Assembly (NCBI RefSeq): GCF_964275005.1
Contig: NC_092688.1
Coordinates: 23,737,440-23,801,439, forward strand
From: Diadema setosum
Taxonomy: Eukaryota > Echinodermata > Echinoidea > Diadematoida > Diadematidae
DNA: 64,000 bases
Direction of reading: 5' to 3'
This document shows, piece by piece, positions 47,501-57,345 of the stretch (position 1 is its first letter; each line of letters opens with the position of its first letter). The position numbers were made by a program, and so were the translations under genes. Below the pieces are notes generated by a model. That model had not been told where the DNA came from and searched no databases. It saw nothing but the letters and a program-made list of their open reading frames with translations.

Positions 47501-49450
47501 AACACGAGTTTATCACATTTTTATCATTCGAAAGTTTTGGGTCATAAAACAGATGGAAAATTGTGTTTTTAGCATTTTCCTAGAACATTCGGCGTGGAAT
47601 AGTGTGATAAGGTATATCTTTATAGAGGCCCCTTTCAACTTCTTCAAAGCTCTTTACGCAGTCCTCACTTTTAACTCTAATAACTGTTCGAAGAGGACAC
47701 TGTTTGTTCGGAATTTGGTACTAGAATTGGACAGAGTGTGTTGAGCATTCAAAAAGAGCATTCTTTCAGTGCAACCTGATAATGGTTTCATTGGTGTTGC
47801 TATTCAGTTTTCATTGCGTCCTGTCTTTTTCCCACCCAACGCAGAGAGCAAGGATTGCTTAAGATTAAGCGCTTTGACAGGCCATTAACCTTTGAGCTTC
47901 TTTTCTGAGTACACACTTTTCCAAAATGTGTACTTTCTCTCGTTTATTTAGAGGGTAGGCTTCGGTTCTGCTTGGTGACTGTTCAGCGAGTTTTTTAGCC
48001 AATTTTGGTCGGACACCGACAGGTGACCGACTGATGACCGACCAGGCACAACTGTTTTTTATTTTTTTTTATGACATCGGTTTTAACGCGGAACTAAAAC
48101 TTCACCTGCGACTGACCAGTCTTCACTCGCTGCCCAAAATACTCTTGGTGTACCCCTAGCGGCGACTACCCAGACACCGACCTAATCACGTGAGCGCCGT
48201 CGAACGATTTAGAGAACAAAAATAATAAAGATAAAACTTACAAAAGCACAGAAGAAAACCAAGGGACTAGATGAAGAAGAGGGAAAAATCACAATCTGAA
48301 AGAGGCAGGGGGAGGGATAGAGGCAAGATAACCCTACCAAGTGCTTAGCAGCTTCTATATATGTGACCCTGCACCTCAAAACAAACAAAAAGTCGCCAGA
48401 CATGAATTTTTAGTTAAGACCATATCCTGAAAGAGCAGACTTTAAGCTTTAAAATGATGTATAACTCAAATCAAATGGACTCTCCTAACCTATCTAAATA
48501 TTGGAAAGAAAACACAAACTCAGAAAAAGTGTGAACAGAGAAAAGAGGCTCTGAAGTACAGTGTCTGTTCAAGCGCTTAATCTAATACCAAACCGTGCTG
48601 GCTGTGCGATGAATGGGACAAAAAACAGGAAGTAAACCTCCAGGGTAACGACAATCAAGGTATTATCAGATTAAACTGAAATTATAAATGCCTCATTAAC
48701 ACATTCTGTCCATAATTAGTGCCAACTTTCAAAGCAGTAGCATTATCCTTTCAAAAGTTATTAGAGTTGAAAGTGAAGAGTGTGGACAAGGTTTTTCAGA
48801 AATGAAAAAGGGATTCTAAAGACACACCTAATCACACTATTCTACCAAAAACATTCGAGATAAACTGCTAGAAATACACACTTTCCTGCCCGTTTTATGA
48901 TACCAAATTTTAACATAATGTAAATGAAGACCCGCTCTTTCAGAAAATATTGAAAAGTCAAGTTCGGCTAGGTTGACCTATTTCACTTATTTTCAGTCCT
49001 CACGCAAAATCAGTGTGTGCGACTTTATGTTCGTTTTGAGGTGCACTGTCACATATAGCATTCTCAGCAGGTACATACCCAACGCAGCTGAGGACTAGCA
49101 ATATTGGAGACATGGAAGACAGGGACAACCACTGTAGGACGAACGGATTTAAAGCTAGAAATTCGGGTCATTATGTAACCGACGGGAAATCGACGGAGCA
49201 TTGCTCGGGCATCACTGGGATGTTACAGCCTGCTCGACTGATAGGCAGTGCCAAAATTTCAGTGGCGACAGAGCAGACTACAAATCGGTTGGTCGCCGCT
49301 CTGAGTTGTGACCATAGCCTTGTACTACAAAAGTCCAATTTGTATCAAGTAATACATCATTCCAAAGCATAGAGTCTGCTCTTTTAGAATCTCCACTTAG
49401 GACCAAAAATCCATGCCTGGCGACTTTTTGCTGGTTTTGTGGTGCAGGGT

Positions 49451-49481
<31 letters not shown>

Positions 49482-49491
49482 ACACGCACAC

Positions 49492-49539
<48 letters not shown>

Positions 49540-52500
49540 CTACAACGTCTGCTAACTAGCCCTCTTTTTGAGTCACGACTACAGATAATTATACATTTGT
49601 GTGTACGCATGCGTTTGAGTGGATGGTGTGTGTGTATGTTATGTGTTTCCACATCCTTTTATTTTTACTCGTAGCTTGCATGTCGTCTGTAAAGGGGAAC
49701 GAACAGTCTCTTTATCTAGAGCACAACTTTGTGTGCATACCCTTGCAGACCAATAAATGCCTAACTACTCATTCGTTATGTTTGTAAGCATCATGACTAC
49801 ATGTACATTTAATAATGATTCAAACTAAAAATGTTCTTTGTATGTGTTCGCATTCTCATATACTACTTTGATTTTGAAAGAAATATAATATTCCCGACGG
49901 ATGACGGTTCAGTAGCGACATTCTTCACTTTGTCTTCCTCTACAAATCAAATTTGTTAAGATCGCAACCGCTGATCTGTAAATTAACAAACATGTCGGGA
50001 AAGGGAACCAGTGGGACTCCATCTTGTCAGCTACCTACTGGTTTCCGTGCAGCGACACTACCACCAGGCTGTCCTTGGTTGCCGGCAGTGACACGATGAA
50101 CATGGATCAAATTTTAATACCCAAGCTCCGAAATTCCGACATTGTCATGTTAAGTAGTCCAAAGCGGAAAAGATATATTAAATGAAAGAAAATATAATTT
50201 AATGGGGTGAAAGTTTTTTTTCTTTTTTTAAGATCGCAACCGCTGAATTAATAAAATTAGATTAATGCAAATTAACAAACATGTCGAAAAAAATAAAGGA
50301 ACCAGTGGGACTCGAATCTATTTTCATTTTGTTTGCTGCAAAACACATCCATCCGCAACCAAATCGAAGCAGGCCAAAAATTTGGCAAATAAAGTGCGGA
50401 GAAGATACGTCACCCAATAAGTAACCCTATTTTTATTCATTGACTTTCATGCCCATGCATATCTCGAAACAATGCAGAACGATTTACGTTTATCCAACCG
50501 ATTCATCCCTGCGCCTATATTACTGCGGATCCACACTGACCGTGGCTGTAAAGTTTCAACAGCATTCACACAAACATTTAGCAACCTAACGTTTGGAAAA
50601 TGAATCCTGCACTGTCCCTTTGTCATGCAATGTACACAATAATTCCTGACACTTACTCAATATTTGTACCATTCAAGAAAGAAAAGAGAAAGTATATCGT
50701 ATTTCTTTCGACTTTTGCAAGGGAGAAACTGTATTCCTGTATATTCTTAAGGCAATAAAGAAACTTACTTTGTTAACAATTAATATTAACGTATATATGT
50801 GACCGTGCACCTCAAAACGAACATAAAGTCGCATACACTGATTTTGCGTGAGGACTGAAAATAAGTGAAATGGGTCAACCTAGCCGAACTTGACTTTTTC
50901 ATATTTTCTGAAAGAGCGGGTCTTCTTTCACATTATGCTAAATAATTTGGTATCATAAAACGGGCAGGAAAGTGTGTTTTTTTTAGCAGTTTATCTTGAA
51001 CATTTTTGGTAGAATAGTGTGATTAGGTGTGTCTTTAGAATCCCTTTTTCATTTCTGAAAAACCTTGTCCACACTCTTCACTTTCAACTCTAATAACTTT
51101 TGAAAGGATAGTGCTACTGCTTTGAAAGTTGGCATTAACTATGGACAGGAATAATAATGTTAATGAGGCATGCTTAATTTCAGTTTAATCTGATTATCCC
51201 TTCATTGTTGTTTCTCTGGTGGTTTACTTCCTGTTTTTGACCCATTCATCGCACAGCCAGCACGGTTTGGTAAAGATTAAGCGCTTGAATAGACGCTGTA
51301 CTTCAGAGCCTCTTTTCTCAGTTCACACTTTTCCTGGGTTTGTGCTTTCTTTCAAATATTTAGATAGGTTAGGAGAGTCCATTTGATTTGAGTTATACAT
51401 CATTTTAAAGCTTAAAGTCTGCTCTTTCAGAATATGGTCTTAACCAAAAATTCATGTCTGGCGACTCTTGTTTGTTTCGAGGTGCAGGGTCACATATATG
51501 TATGGCACCAACAATGTATATAACTTATGTGTGTGTGTATCTGCATGAGCACTGATATAATGCAGAAACCAATAAAATCAAATTAAATGAAATCAAACTT
51601 TTGTTATGCTCTTTTAATTGTCAAATTTGTCATCTATTTACTATTGAATGCTTACAATTCACATTTGCCTTTCATACTCACTGTTGTATGACTCATGGAT
51701 CAGTTGGTCAGATTCCTGGTCTACCTGTCTGGGACATGTCCATTTTTTAGAGTTCCTTTCTTCAGGCTCTATCTTGCCAAACGGTTCTGATTGAAAACAG
51801 TTTGTATGAATCTATTACATACAACAGCAGCGCCATATTCCCGGGTGTGCCTCTACAGACGAACATACAGTTTTGTTAAAATAAACGTCAGATCCGAAGA
51901 AAGACATAGTCTTAGATGTCTGTTCATCGTCTTACTAGCATCCATGAAATCCAGGTTTTTCATAGGTGTGAAACAAAATGACGGTCACCTGGAAAAGCTA
52001 TATCCAATATACTCTCTTCAAAAATTATCAGCCAATCCTTGTTACGTAATTGTTACAAACCTAATTCTGATAAGACTACCGATCACATTTTGTCTATGCA
52101 CTTACACTGCCAATAACTTTAATAGTGCAAAATACAAGTTAATATGATTTTGTTCTTTTATACTTTACTTTACTCATTCCTTATTTACAAATGATAAGGA
52201 CGTGACAGCAAACACCCTTTATCAATAATGTATCCAAGGTATTCTATAGATAAGTATATTGCCGCAAAAGCGTATAGTTGCATGTAGGTAAAACCATGCC
52301 ATTTAAAACAGAATGTTTGTGCAAAATGAGAACACTTCCTGCTCTTGACTCCGTAAAACAATGTCATTTGATCATTATGACAAATAAAACATCAACACAA
52401 ATTTATTTGTAATTGCATCAGTAGGCTCACCTTGACATTTGAGTCTAACAGCCTTATTCGAGGAACAGTCAGCTGGTGTCAGTTGACAATCCATCAAACG

Positions 52501-55500
52501 TTGATACGTGCCACCAGCTATGCATTGATGTAATGGAACACAGTTACAAAACTTCAAAAACATTAACGCACTAATTCAAAGCAAAAGTAGAAATTAATTT
52601 GAATGCAATGTCTTGAAAGCAAATAGAATAGACATTGAACGTTGAAGGATGAGGTTGAAGTAAAAAAATTCGCCAAATTCTGTACTTTGCTTAAAATTCA
52701 CTTACCGTCTGACAGTCTAAAAAAGCGTTGCCTAGTTTTCGAAATCTACATGATTTCAGAATACTTCATATATCGTTTAATTTTTTTTTTATATATACGC
52801 AATACTGCAGTCTCCATGAAGACATAACAGTAATGATAATAATGACAATAATTTATTGTTTTATAGTTTACTATTCAAAACAATAAAATGTAAAATAAAA
52901 ATTCAGCAGCTCGATGGCTCATCCGTTTGATTTATCTTACATCACAGACCCAGCACAGACCTCATAGAATTCAGAATAAATGTACGTTTGCATTGCATAT
53001 ATTTATGTAAGATAATAAAATACGTCACAAATCATAATAAAATGCACATCAAACTTAAGTTTCAATAATGGAATAGGTAGATAATGCAAAAAGGAAATGA
53101 TATTTATGAGATGATAGAACGCAATGAAGAATAGCGGGCATGACAGTTGAGAGCAAAGGAAGGTGGATAGGTCGAAAGCACAAAAACATGGAAATGGGCA
53201 GGAACAGGTAATCAGCGCAATTATGTCCATATACAAAACAAAAAAAGAAACATTAAAAAAAATAAGAGCGGCAGAGAACTTCAAGTAGAACAAGAAAGTA
53301 GACGAGCGGCATTGTTAACATGAATTGCGGGATAAAAAAAAATGACGACTGATGGTAGAATTATACAAAATTCAAATGTAAAAACAGCCAGAAAAAAAGA
53401 AATAAGGGAACACAATGTATCCTTCAATTCAATTCAATTCATTTTCATTTTTCATCCAACAAAGAGTAAAACAGAATCATGAGAAAACCATATGAACAAC
53501 AAGGAAATAAAAAAAAATATGTAAGATTTTCACATAAGAATATCATTATCAGCTGAGACATGGGGAATAAAAGATTAACTTTCCAAAATTAAGGGTCAAG
53601 TAACCCAGGGGACCAGCTGCTAACCTTGGTCTCTTCTAAGATATGTTTGCCATCTCTCTGTACAGTTCTCAATTCTTTTTAAATTGTTTTACCATCTACA
53701 ATGTATATACCTATTTCACTTCACATTGCGTTTTATCATTTTCTGCAAAATTTCTTCTTCTGTTTTTTTTTTTTTTTTTTTTTTTTGCTTTTACCCTCTA
53801 AAAAATCTCTGCAATAATTCTATTTTCAGCTTACGTGGATTTCCACAAGATAACCGTCCAGTTCTGCGCCGCGATACTGTTCGTGGCAATAAACTCCCAG
53901 ACGCGCCTGGGAAACCGAGCTCTCCGCAGACCAGTTTGGCAGCTTCGGCGTTAAATCCTTCATAGCAAACATATGTGTCTGGTTCGAAGACGACCAATCC
54001 TTCAAGGGGGGAGGGTCCGTCAACCAGTGTCACATTGGGTGTTTCTATAGACCGCATGATAACGATATGAACACTTTTATAATTTTCAAGTTTAAGTTCA
54101 AGTTGATTTATTCCATTTCCAACAAACAAATAATCAGAAATACCATGAAACACACTTGCATTGTATACACAGATGTCAGGAAATACCACAACGCAAAGAA
54201 CAGAATAACATTACAAAAAAGATACAGGTAAATTATCAACAGAGATACAAATAACTGTTACGTCACTGTGGTAAAGGCAGAAACAAAATTTTGATAATGA
54301 AACTCTGACATCTAGACTAATGAATTAAATTGAAAACCGAGTAAGACTTCGGAAAGGTCGCAGTTTCCAAATAACAAGGTTTACGGTTAGGAGCGTTTTA
54401 TTTTCAACCCCACGTATGTACTCCTTCTACATGAAATAAAGGTAAAATACTTTGCAATTTTACTTCTTAAAACCTTAAAGGGTGTGTACAGTTCTCGTCG
54501 AGGTGAGGATTTAGCTTTTAATGTTTTGCGAGATATTCAGAAACCGCTCTCTGAGATGGCAAAGAGCATGCAATTCTAAGGGGTATCAAAAATTTATTTG
54601 ATGAAAATCGGTTTTGAAATGGCTGAGATATCCAAAAACAAGGTGAAACAAAGAGATCCTAATAAAGTTGTGGCCTGTCGCCTTTTATTATTATCACTTT
54701 TTTTGATATCTCGGCCATTTGAAAACCAATTTTCATCAAATAAACGTTGAATCCTTCTTAAAATTACATGCTCTTTCATATTTCATAAGAGGTACCTCAT
54801 TATCTCACTTAAGAATGTTCAAAACATGAATTCCCACCTCAACCAGTACTGTACAGTCCCTTTAATGACAGGCAATGAAGACTGCAATAACATGTTACAG
54901 TGTAGTGGATGATATGCTCGTGTTTGACATTATACGGCGTACACAATACTGCACTTTCATTCTGTATTGCTTTCTCTCCATAATTTCGTAATGGAAGGTA
55001 TTTTCTAATTCTTGAATTTTGTTCGAGAGAGAGAGAGAAAGCAAAAATAAAGAACGCAGTACCAGTAACTCATTAGAGAGAAAAGTTGCAGTTCGTCACA
55101 ACCCGTGACCTCTTTTTGACCTATTCGGTTGCTGAGTGTAAGACTACTGATTTCGAGGGAAATCATCAAAACCTCACGGTAACAAGTTATTGCAATCTAC
55201 TGGTCTATGGATATAGCAGAATAAAGTAGCCTGCGATTTATTTGGTACAGACGTACACTATACCTGATAAAAAGAAAATAAAATGTTATTTTAGCTAAAT
55301 AAAACTGTGCGTTTTACTTTTACTTTGCAACCGATGTGTACATGCTGCCTTATCTCTAGTATAGCTTTAACTAAAACAGCTGATCATTATTATGTGATTA
55401 CCTTCATAAAATGTAATGTAACATGGTATGCTTTTTATGAGAATTAGATTTATTTTGAGGTCTAAAGCCAATTCATCGTACGCTCACTCCCTCTTTCCAC

Positions 55501-57052
55501 GAGGGTCCAAATCTTATTTGAATAGGTGGACGATATGTGAGAAAACATTCTATATATTTGTAGAGGTATGTTTTGACACAAGATGGACAATGGTCGGGGG
55601 AAAAAAAGAATCATTCCACTTTACCCTGTACGTTATTTGATTGCAATCACTTCGTTGAATTTTCTGTTTTTTAAACCAGAGCATGCCACTCGTTTTTCCT
55701 CGAGTGAACACATTATGCATTTATTTCATGCGTTATTAGAAAAAAATGAGCAACGTGAAAGACAACTAGGCCCATGTTCTTATTAGGATCAAACACTAAT
55801 ATTTAAGATCATACTGATATCAGTGAATGCTTACCCTCGTAACACTTTGCGCTGATCGTAAATTCCACTGGGTAGGTATATATGTCGTATAGTTAGCTTC
55901 ATCTGATGGGCAAGTGACAAAATGGGAGAAAATGGGCGGCGCCATCGCCGAATCGTGAGGGGAAATGATTCCTTAGCTATCACATCCAGCACATCAAAGT
56001 CTGGGTAACTGATTGGCTTCACTTCAAATAATATTCTCCTCCCGCAAGGTGCTTGAAGAATCAAACTTTGCTTTGTGCGGACGCATATTTCGTCATCACA
56101 CCACACCTTGGTCTCTAATGGTTCCCCCATACAGTTTAGAGGTAAATCTGCAATGGATGATAAGGGGTAGATTAAGTCCATCGTTATTTCAGTGATAAAT
56201 CATGAATTAAAGAAGAACAAAAAAAAAAATCAGCATTACACGTGATGCTTAATTTTACATGTTTATCAATAAATCTTCAGATATCTCATCAATATTTCTT
56301 CTTTTTGAAACTGTATGTGACCCGCTGCAACAAAAGGATCCTAAAGTCGCTGACGGGTGCGCCGAATAAATCGAGTTTGAAGTCAGATCACTAAAATCTG
56401 TCAAAACGTTCTGATTTCTGTTTTTTGAGGCCTGAAAATAGCATTTTTTCTGGGCCATGCTTGGCTCGCCCGTCAGCGACTTTAGGTTCCTTTTGTTGTA
56501 GCGGGTCACGTATGTCTGTAGGGCCAGCTGGGTTTTAAGGCATCATATGAGGGTAAAGGCTTTTCCACCTTGAAAAAAAAAAAAATCATTGTGTTGCACG
56601 AGAGCCAATAAATGAGTGAGAAATGGCAATAGTTATAGTGCATGGAAATCGGTTTTAAACATCCGTACTAGATTATTAAAGTGCAAAATGAATCTATCGA
56701 TACCTGTATTAAAGTTTTGAGCCTTTGACAAATATTATACACGACAAAACAACACGAAGCGTAACAAAAAAAAAAAAACAAGCTAGAAAAATCAAATTGC
56801 CAACAAACAACACACAAAAAGAGAAAAAAAGAAAGAACAATATGAAATATGACTTTCCGAATGTTCCCTTTCCAGGGACTGGGCGAAAAAGTCTTTGCAC
56901 TCCCAAATCCCTTCCCCTCAATTACAAATGTCACGCTGTCCCGGCACACAATACTTATCATATTATACTATATACGTACATAAATCTCTTGACAAAGTGA
57001 ATGACGGATAACAGCACAAGAAAACTACACAAATCCATGCTAAGTAGGCCAT
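42210..57052 (-). CDS. Receptor gene B: signal-CUB-SRCR-CCP-TM-tyrosine tail
   Basis: Nine exons (57052-56980, 56147-55835, 54073-53835, 52517-52431, 47382-47161, 46264-46214, 44835-44779, 44117-44003, 43524-42210) give 2,472 bases, 823 codons plus stop, with GT/AG at every junction and matching phases (1,2,1,1,1,1,1,2). Domains by residue: signal 1 to about 22, CUB-like about 25-128, group-A SRCR about 140-236, CCP about 240-303, Thr/Pro stalk about 305-355, transmembrane about 358-380, basic stop-transfer RHHKKR, then a tail of about 440 residues with more than 15 tyrosines. SRCR and CCP domains bind ligands at the cell surface. The tail looks built for tyrosine phosphorylation and SH2-protein docking, so an immune or adhesion signalling receptor is inferred. 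I recognise no named orthologue. The first four exons are duplicated at 11-15 kb. Confidence 0.85.
42290..42605 (-). repeat. Five tandem 66-base coding repeats (LYATV units)
   Basis: The word ACAGTTCTTCGCA (plus strand), or a variant, recurs at about 42317, 42383, 42449, 42515 and 42581, an exact 66-base period. Each unit encodes 22 residues of the form EELYATVNKTVGANSAAKPA. The outer units are more diverged than the central ones. Confidence 0.92.
44003..44117 (-). CDS. Gene B exon 8: transmembrane segment
   Basis: A 115-base exon, acceptor CATTTCAG, donor GTGAGT, phase 1 to 2. The hydrophobic run TFAIAALLCVVPILVAILFM is followed by VLCRHHKK, a standard stop-transfer signal for a type I protein. 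Confidence 0.9.
44519..44560. repeat. (TG)n microsatellite
   Basis: A dinucleotide run in intron 7. Confidence 0.95.
44779..44835 (-). CDS. Gene B exon 7: stalk
   Basis: A 57-base exon, acceptor CGAACAG, donor GTGAGT, phase 1-1, reading DGNPTENVVIPDTSETTT. Acidic and threonine-rich juxtamembrane stalk. Like exon 6 it is a multiple of three in symmetrical phase, so either could be skipped without a frameshift. Confidence 0.75.
44940..44963. repeat. (TTTCA)n pentanucleotide repeat
   Basis: Four or five TTTCA units, possibly the tandem 3' tail of a minus-strand LINE fragment in intron 6. Confidence 0.6.
45000..46200. other. Intron 6 of gene B, nothing else recognised
   Basis: No additional exon with domain content or clear transposon ends was seen. 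Confidence 0.5.
46214..46264 (-). CDS. Gene B exon 6: Thr/Pro-rich stalk
   Basis: A 51-base exon, acceptor TGCATAG, donor GTGAGT, phase 1-1, reading GTTTKPTPTQNADYIS. The threonines are likely O-glycosylation sites in a membrane stalk. The exon is too short for statistical support alone, but the phase and position fit. Confidence 0.75.
47161..47382 (-). CDS. Gene B exon 5: CCP/sushi domain
   Basis: 222 bases, phase 1 in and out, acceptor TTGACAG, donor GTTTGC. The CCP pattern is complete: FCVHPGHVENG, then FGSKITLTCDEGYSISG, then TLQC, a tryptophan-containing end, and IPFC (four cysteines). CCP modules bind proteins or carbohydrates in complement and adhesion proteins. No copy of this exon exists in paralogue A within the window. 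Confidence 0.9.
47460..47965 (-). mobile_element. TGTGACC-family element, old truncated copy
   Basis: The internal order of the family is recognisable inverted (GTGAAATGGGTCAACC, GGAATAGTGTGATAAGG, AACTCTAATAACT, ATTAAGCGCTT, GAGTACACACTTTTCC), but the ends are lost and divergence is higher than in the other copies. It lies just outside exon 5, in intron 4. Confidence 0.7.
48362..49053 (+). mobile_element. TGTGACC-family element, copy 5
   Basis: A well-preserved full-length copy (692 bases), flanked by TA on both sides. It sits in intron 4, about 100 bases outside the duplicated segment. Confidence 0.9.
49326..49453 (-). mobile_element. TGTGACC-family end fragment, partner of 8742-8866
   Basis: The same truncated end, in the same position of the duplicated segment, followed here by a (CA)n tract. 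Confidence 0.7.
49450..49538. repeat. (CA)n and (TA)n microsatellites
   Basis: Dinucleotide runs replacing the A-specific insertions at this position. Confidence 0.9.
49888..50330. repeat. Copy B-specific insertion with internal direct repeat
   Basis: Two copies of a segment containing AAGATCGCAACCGCTGA, AAATTAACAAACATGTCG and GGAACCAGTGGGACTC (about 49959-50018 and 50231-50317). Copy A runs uninterrupted across this site near 10155. GTGGGACTCGAATC resembles an inverted B box, so SINE origin is possible. Confidence 0.5.
50798..51494 (-). mobile_element. TGTGACC-family element, copy 6 (B-specific)
   Basis: A full-length copy (697 bases), flanked by TA. The matching place in copy A (near 10540-10575) has no such element, so this copy moved after the duplication. 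Confidence 0.9.
52431..52517 (-). CDS. Gene B exon 4: second half of SRCR domain
   Basis: 87 bases, acceptor GCATAG, donor GTGAGC. It adds the cysteines MDC, ADC and LKC, giving six in total with exon 3. Six cysteines over two exons is the established group-A SRCR layout; group B has eight, usually in one exon. About 25 bases past the donor an AATAAA occurs in B but not in A. Confidence 0.88.
53420..53500 (-). mobile_element. Non-LTR 3' tail, partner of 12410-12500
   Basis: The same AATTGAATTGAATTGAA-type tail and adjoining sequence as in copy A. Confidence 0.5.
53835..54073 (-). CDS. Gene B exon 3: first half of SRCR domain
   Basis: Encodes a linker and the SRCR start (VTLVDGPSPLEGLVVFE, cysteines YVC, LVC, LSC, and the GELGF block). 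Donor is GTAAGC, phase 1 out. Phase requires the acceptor AAAAG at 54074-54075. A LINE tail inserted 12 bases further upstream has removed the polypyrimidine tract that paralogue A keeps there. The nearer CTATAG acceptor would shorten the exon by 29 bases and break the frame with exon 2. Confidence 0.8.
54087..54286 (-). mobile_element. LINE 3' tail inserted next to exon 3 of gene B
   Basis: A 200-base insertion between duplicated AATTTT words (54081-54086 and 54287-54292). Read on the minus strand it ends GGAATAAATCAACTTGAACT, with a TTGAACTTAAACTTG tail. Copy A shows the uninterrupted site at 13230-13250. It lies 13 bases from the splice acceptor of exon 3. Confidence 0.75.
54479..54861. 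mobile_element. TTAA-flanked MITE (B-specific)
   Basis: 383 bases with inverted ends (AGGGTGTGTACAGT and its relative AGGGACTGTACAGT) and a long inner palindrome (GATGAAAATCGGTTTT and TTTTCATC side). TTAA is duplicated at both ends (54475-54478 and 54862-54865), while copy A has one TTAA at the empty site (13455-13458). TTAA targets are typical of piggyBac and Kolobok transposases. Confidence 0.85.
55835..56147 (-). CDS. Gene B exon 2: CUB-like domain
   Basis: 313 bases, acceptor CATTGCAG, donor GTAAGC, phase 1 to 2. The block LILQAPCGRRILFEV matches the WxIxAPxGxxIxLxF strand of CUB domains, and later blocks (SFPLTIRR, MKLTIRHIYL) fit its beta strands. Cysteines are at LNC, WC, EIC and APC, all in the first half; the second canonical CUB disulfide pair is absent. 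It could instead be a distant beta-sandwich fold. Confidence 0.7.
56316..56510. mobile_element. TA-flanked 195-base MITE (B-specific)
   Basis: Ends TGTGACCCGCTGCAACAAAA and its complement, with a shared inner CTAAAGTCGCTGACGGG block. TA is duplicated (56314-56315, 56511-56512). Copy A has the empty site ATTATATGTCTG near 14910. Its first nine bases equal those of the 6.67-kb element and nearly those of the 690-base family. Confidence 0.85.
56980..57052 (-). CDS. Gene B exon 1: signal peptide
   Basis: ATG at 57052 starts a hydrophobic leader (MAYLAWICVVFLCCYPSFTL) and the exon ends at donor GTACGT in phase 1. The alternative ATG 13 bases downstream runs into a stop, so this start is supported by both copies. 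Export to the secretory pathway is expected. Confidence 0.8.
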
Positions 57053-57345
57053 CCTTCTGTCTGTTGCGATACTCAAAGCCATTGTTTTGTCAAAGTAAGA
57101 ACTGCAAGCTTCCCGTCTAATCTGATGATTGTTCCCGTCTCTGCTATCCCTGCTGGTGACACTTCCGTATAATACTTTTTTTTTCCCAATATTCCAGAAT
57201 TACGCCCTGGCCTGCGACGAGTGCGGGTTGATCAGATGTAGTTCTATAACAAGAAACAATAACCACATTATAATCGATACAAAGGGCCGAAGTGCGCGTG
57301 TTAAAACTGCGCAGGTAACGTCGTTTGTGTGTCAAAGTATAGTTT
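57053..57345 (-). promoter_or_regulatory. Conserved upstream region of gene B
   Basis: Counterpart of 15362-15720 with shared ACGCCCTGGC, AGGGCCGAAGTGCGC and TTTGTGTGTCA blocks. It is the likely promoter and 5' UTR; no start site is defined. Confidence 0.4.
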
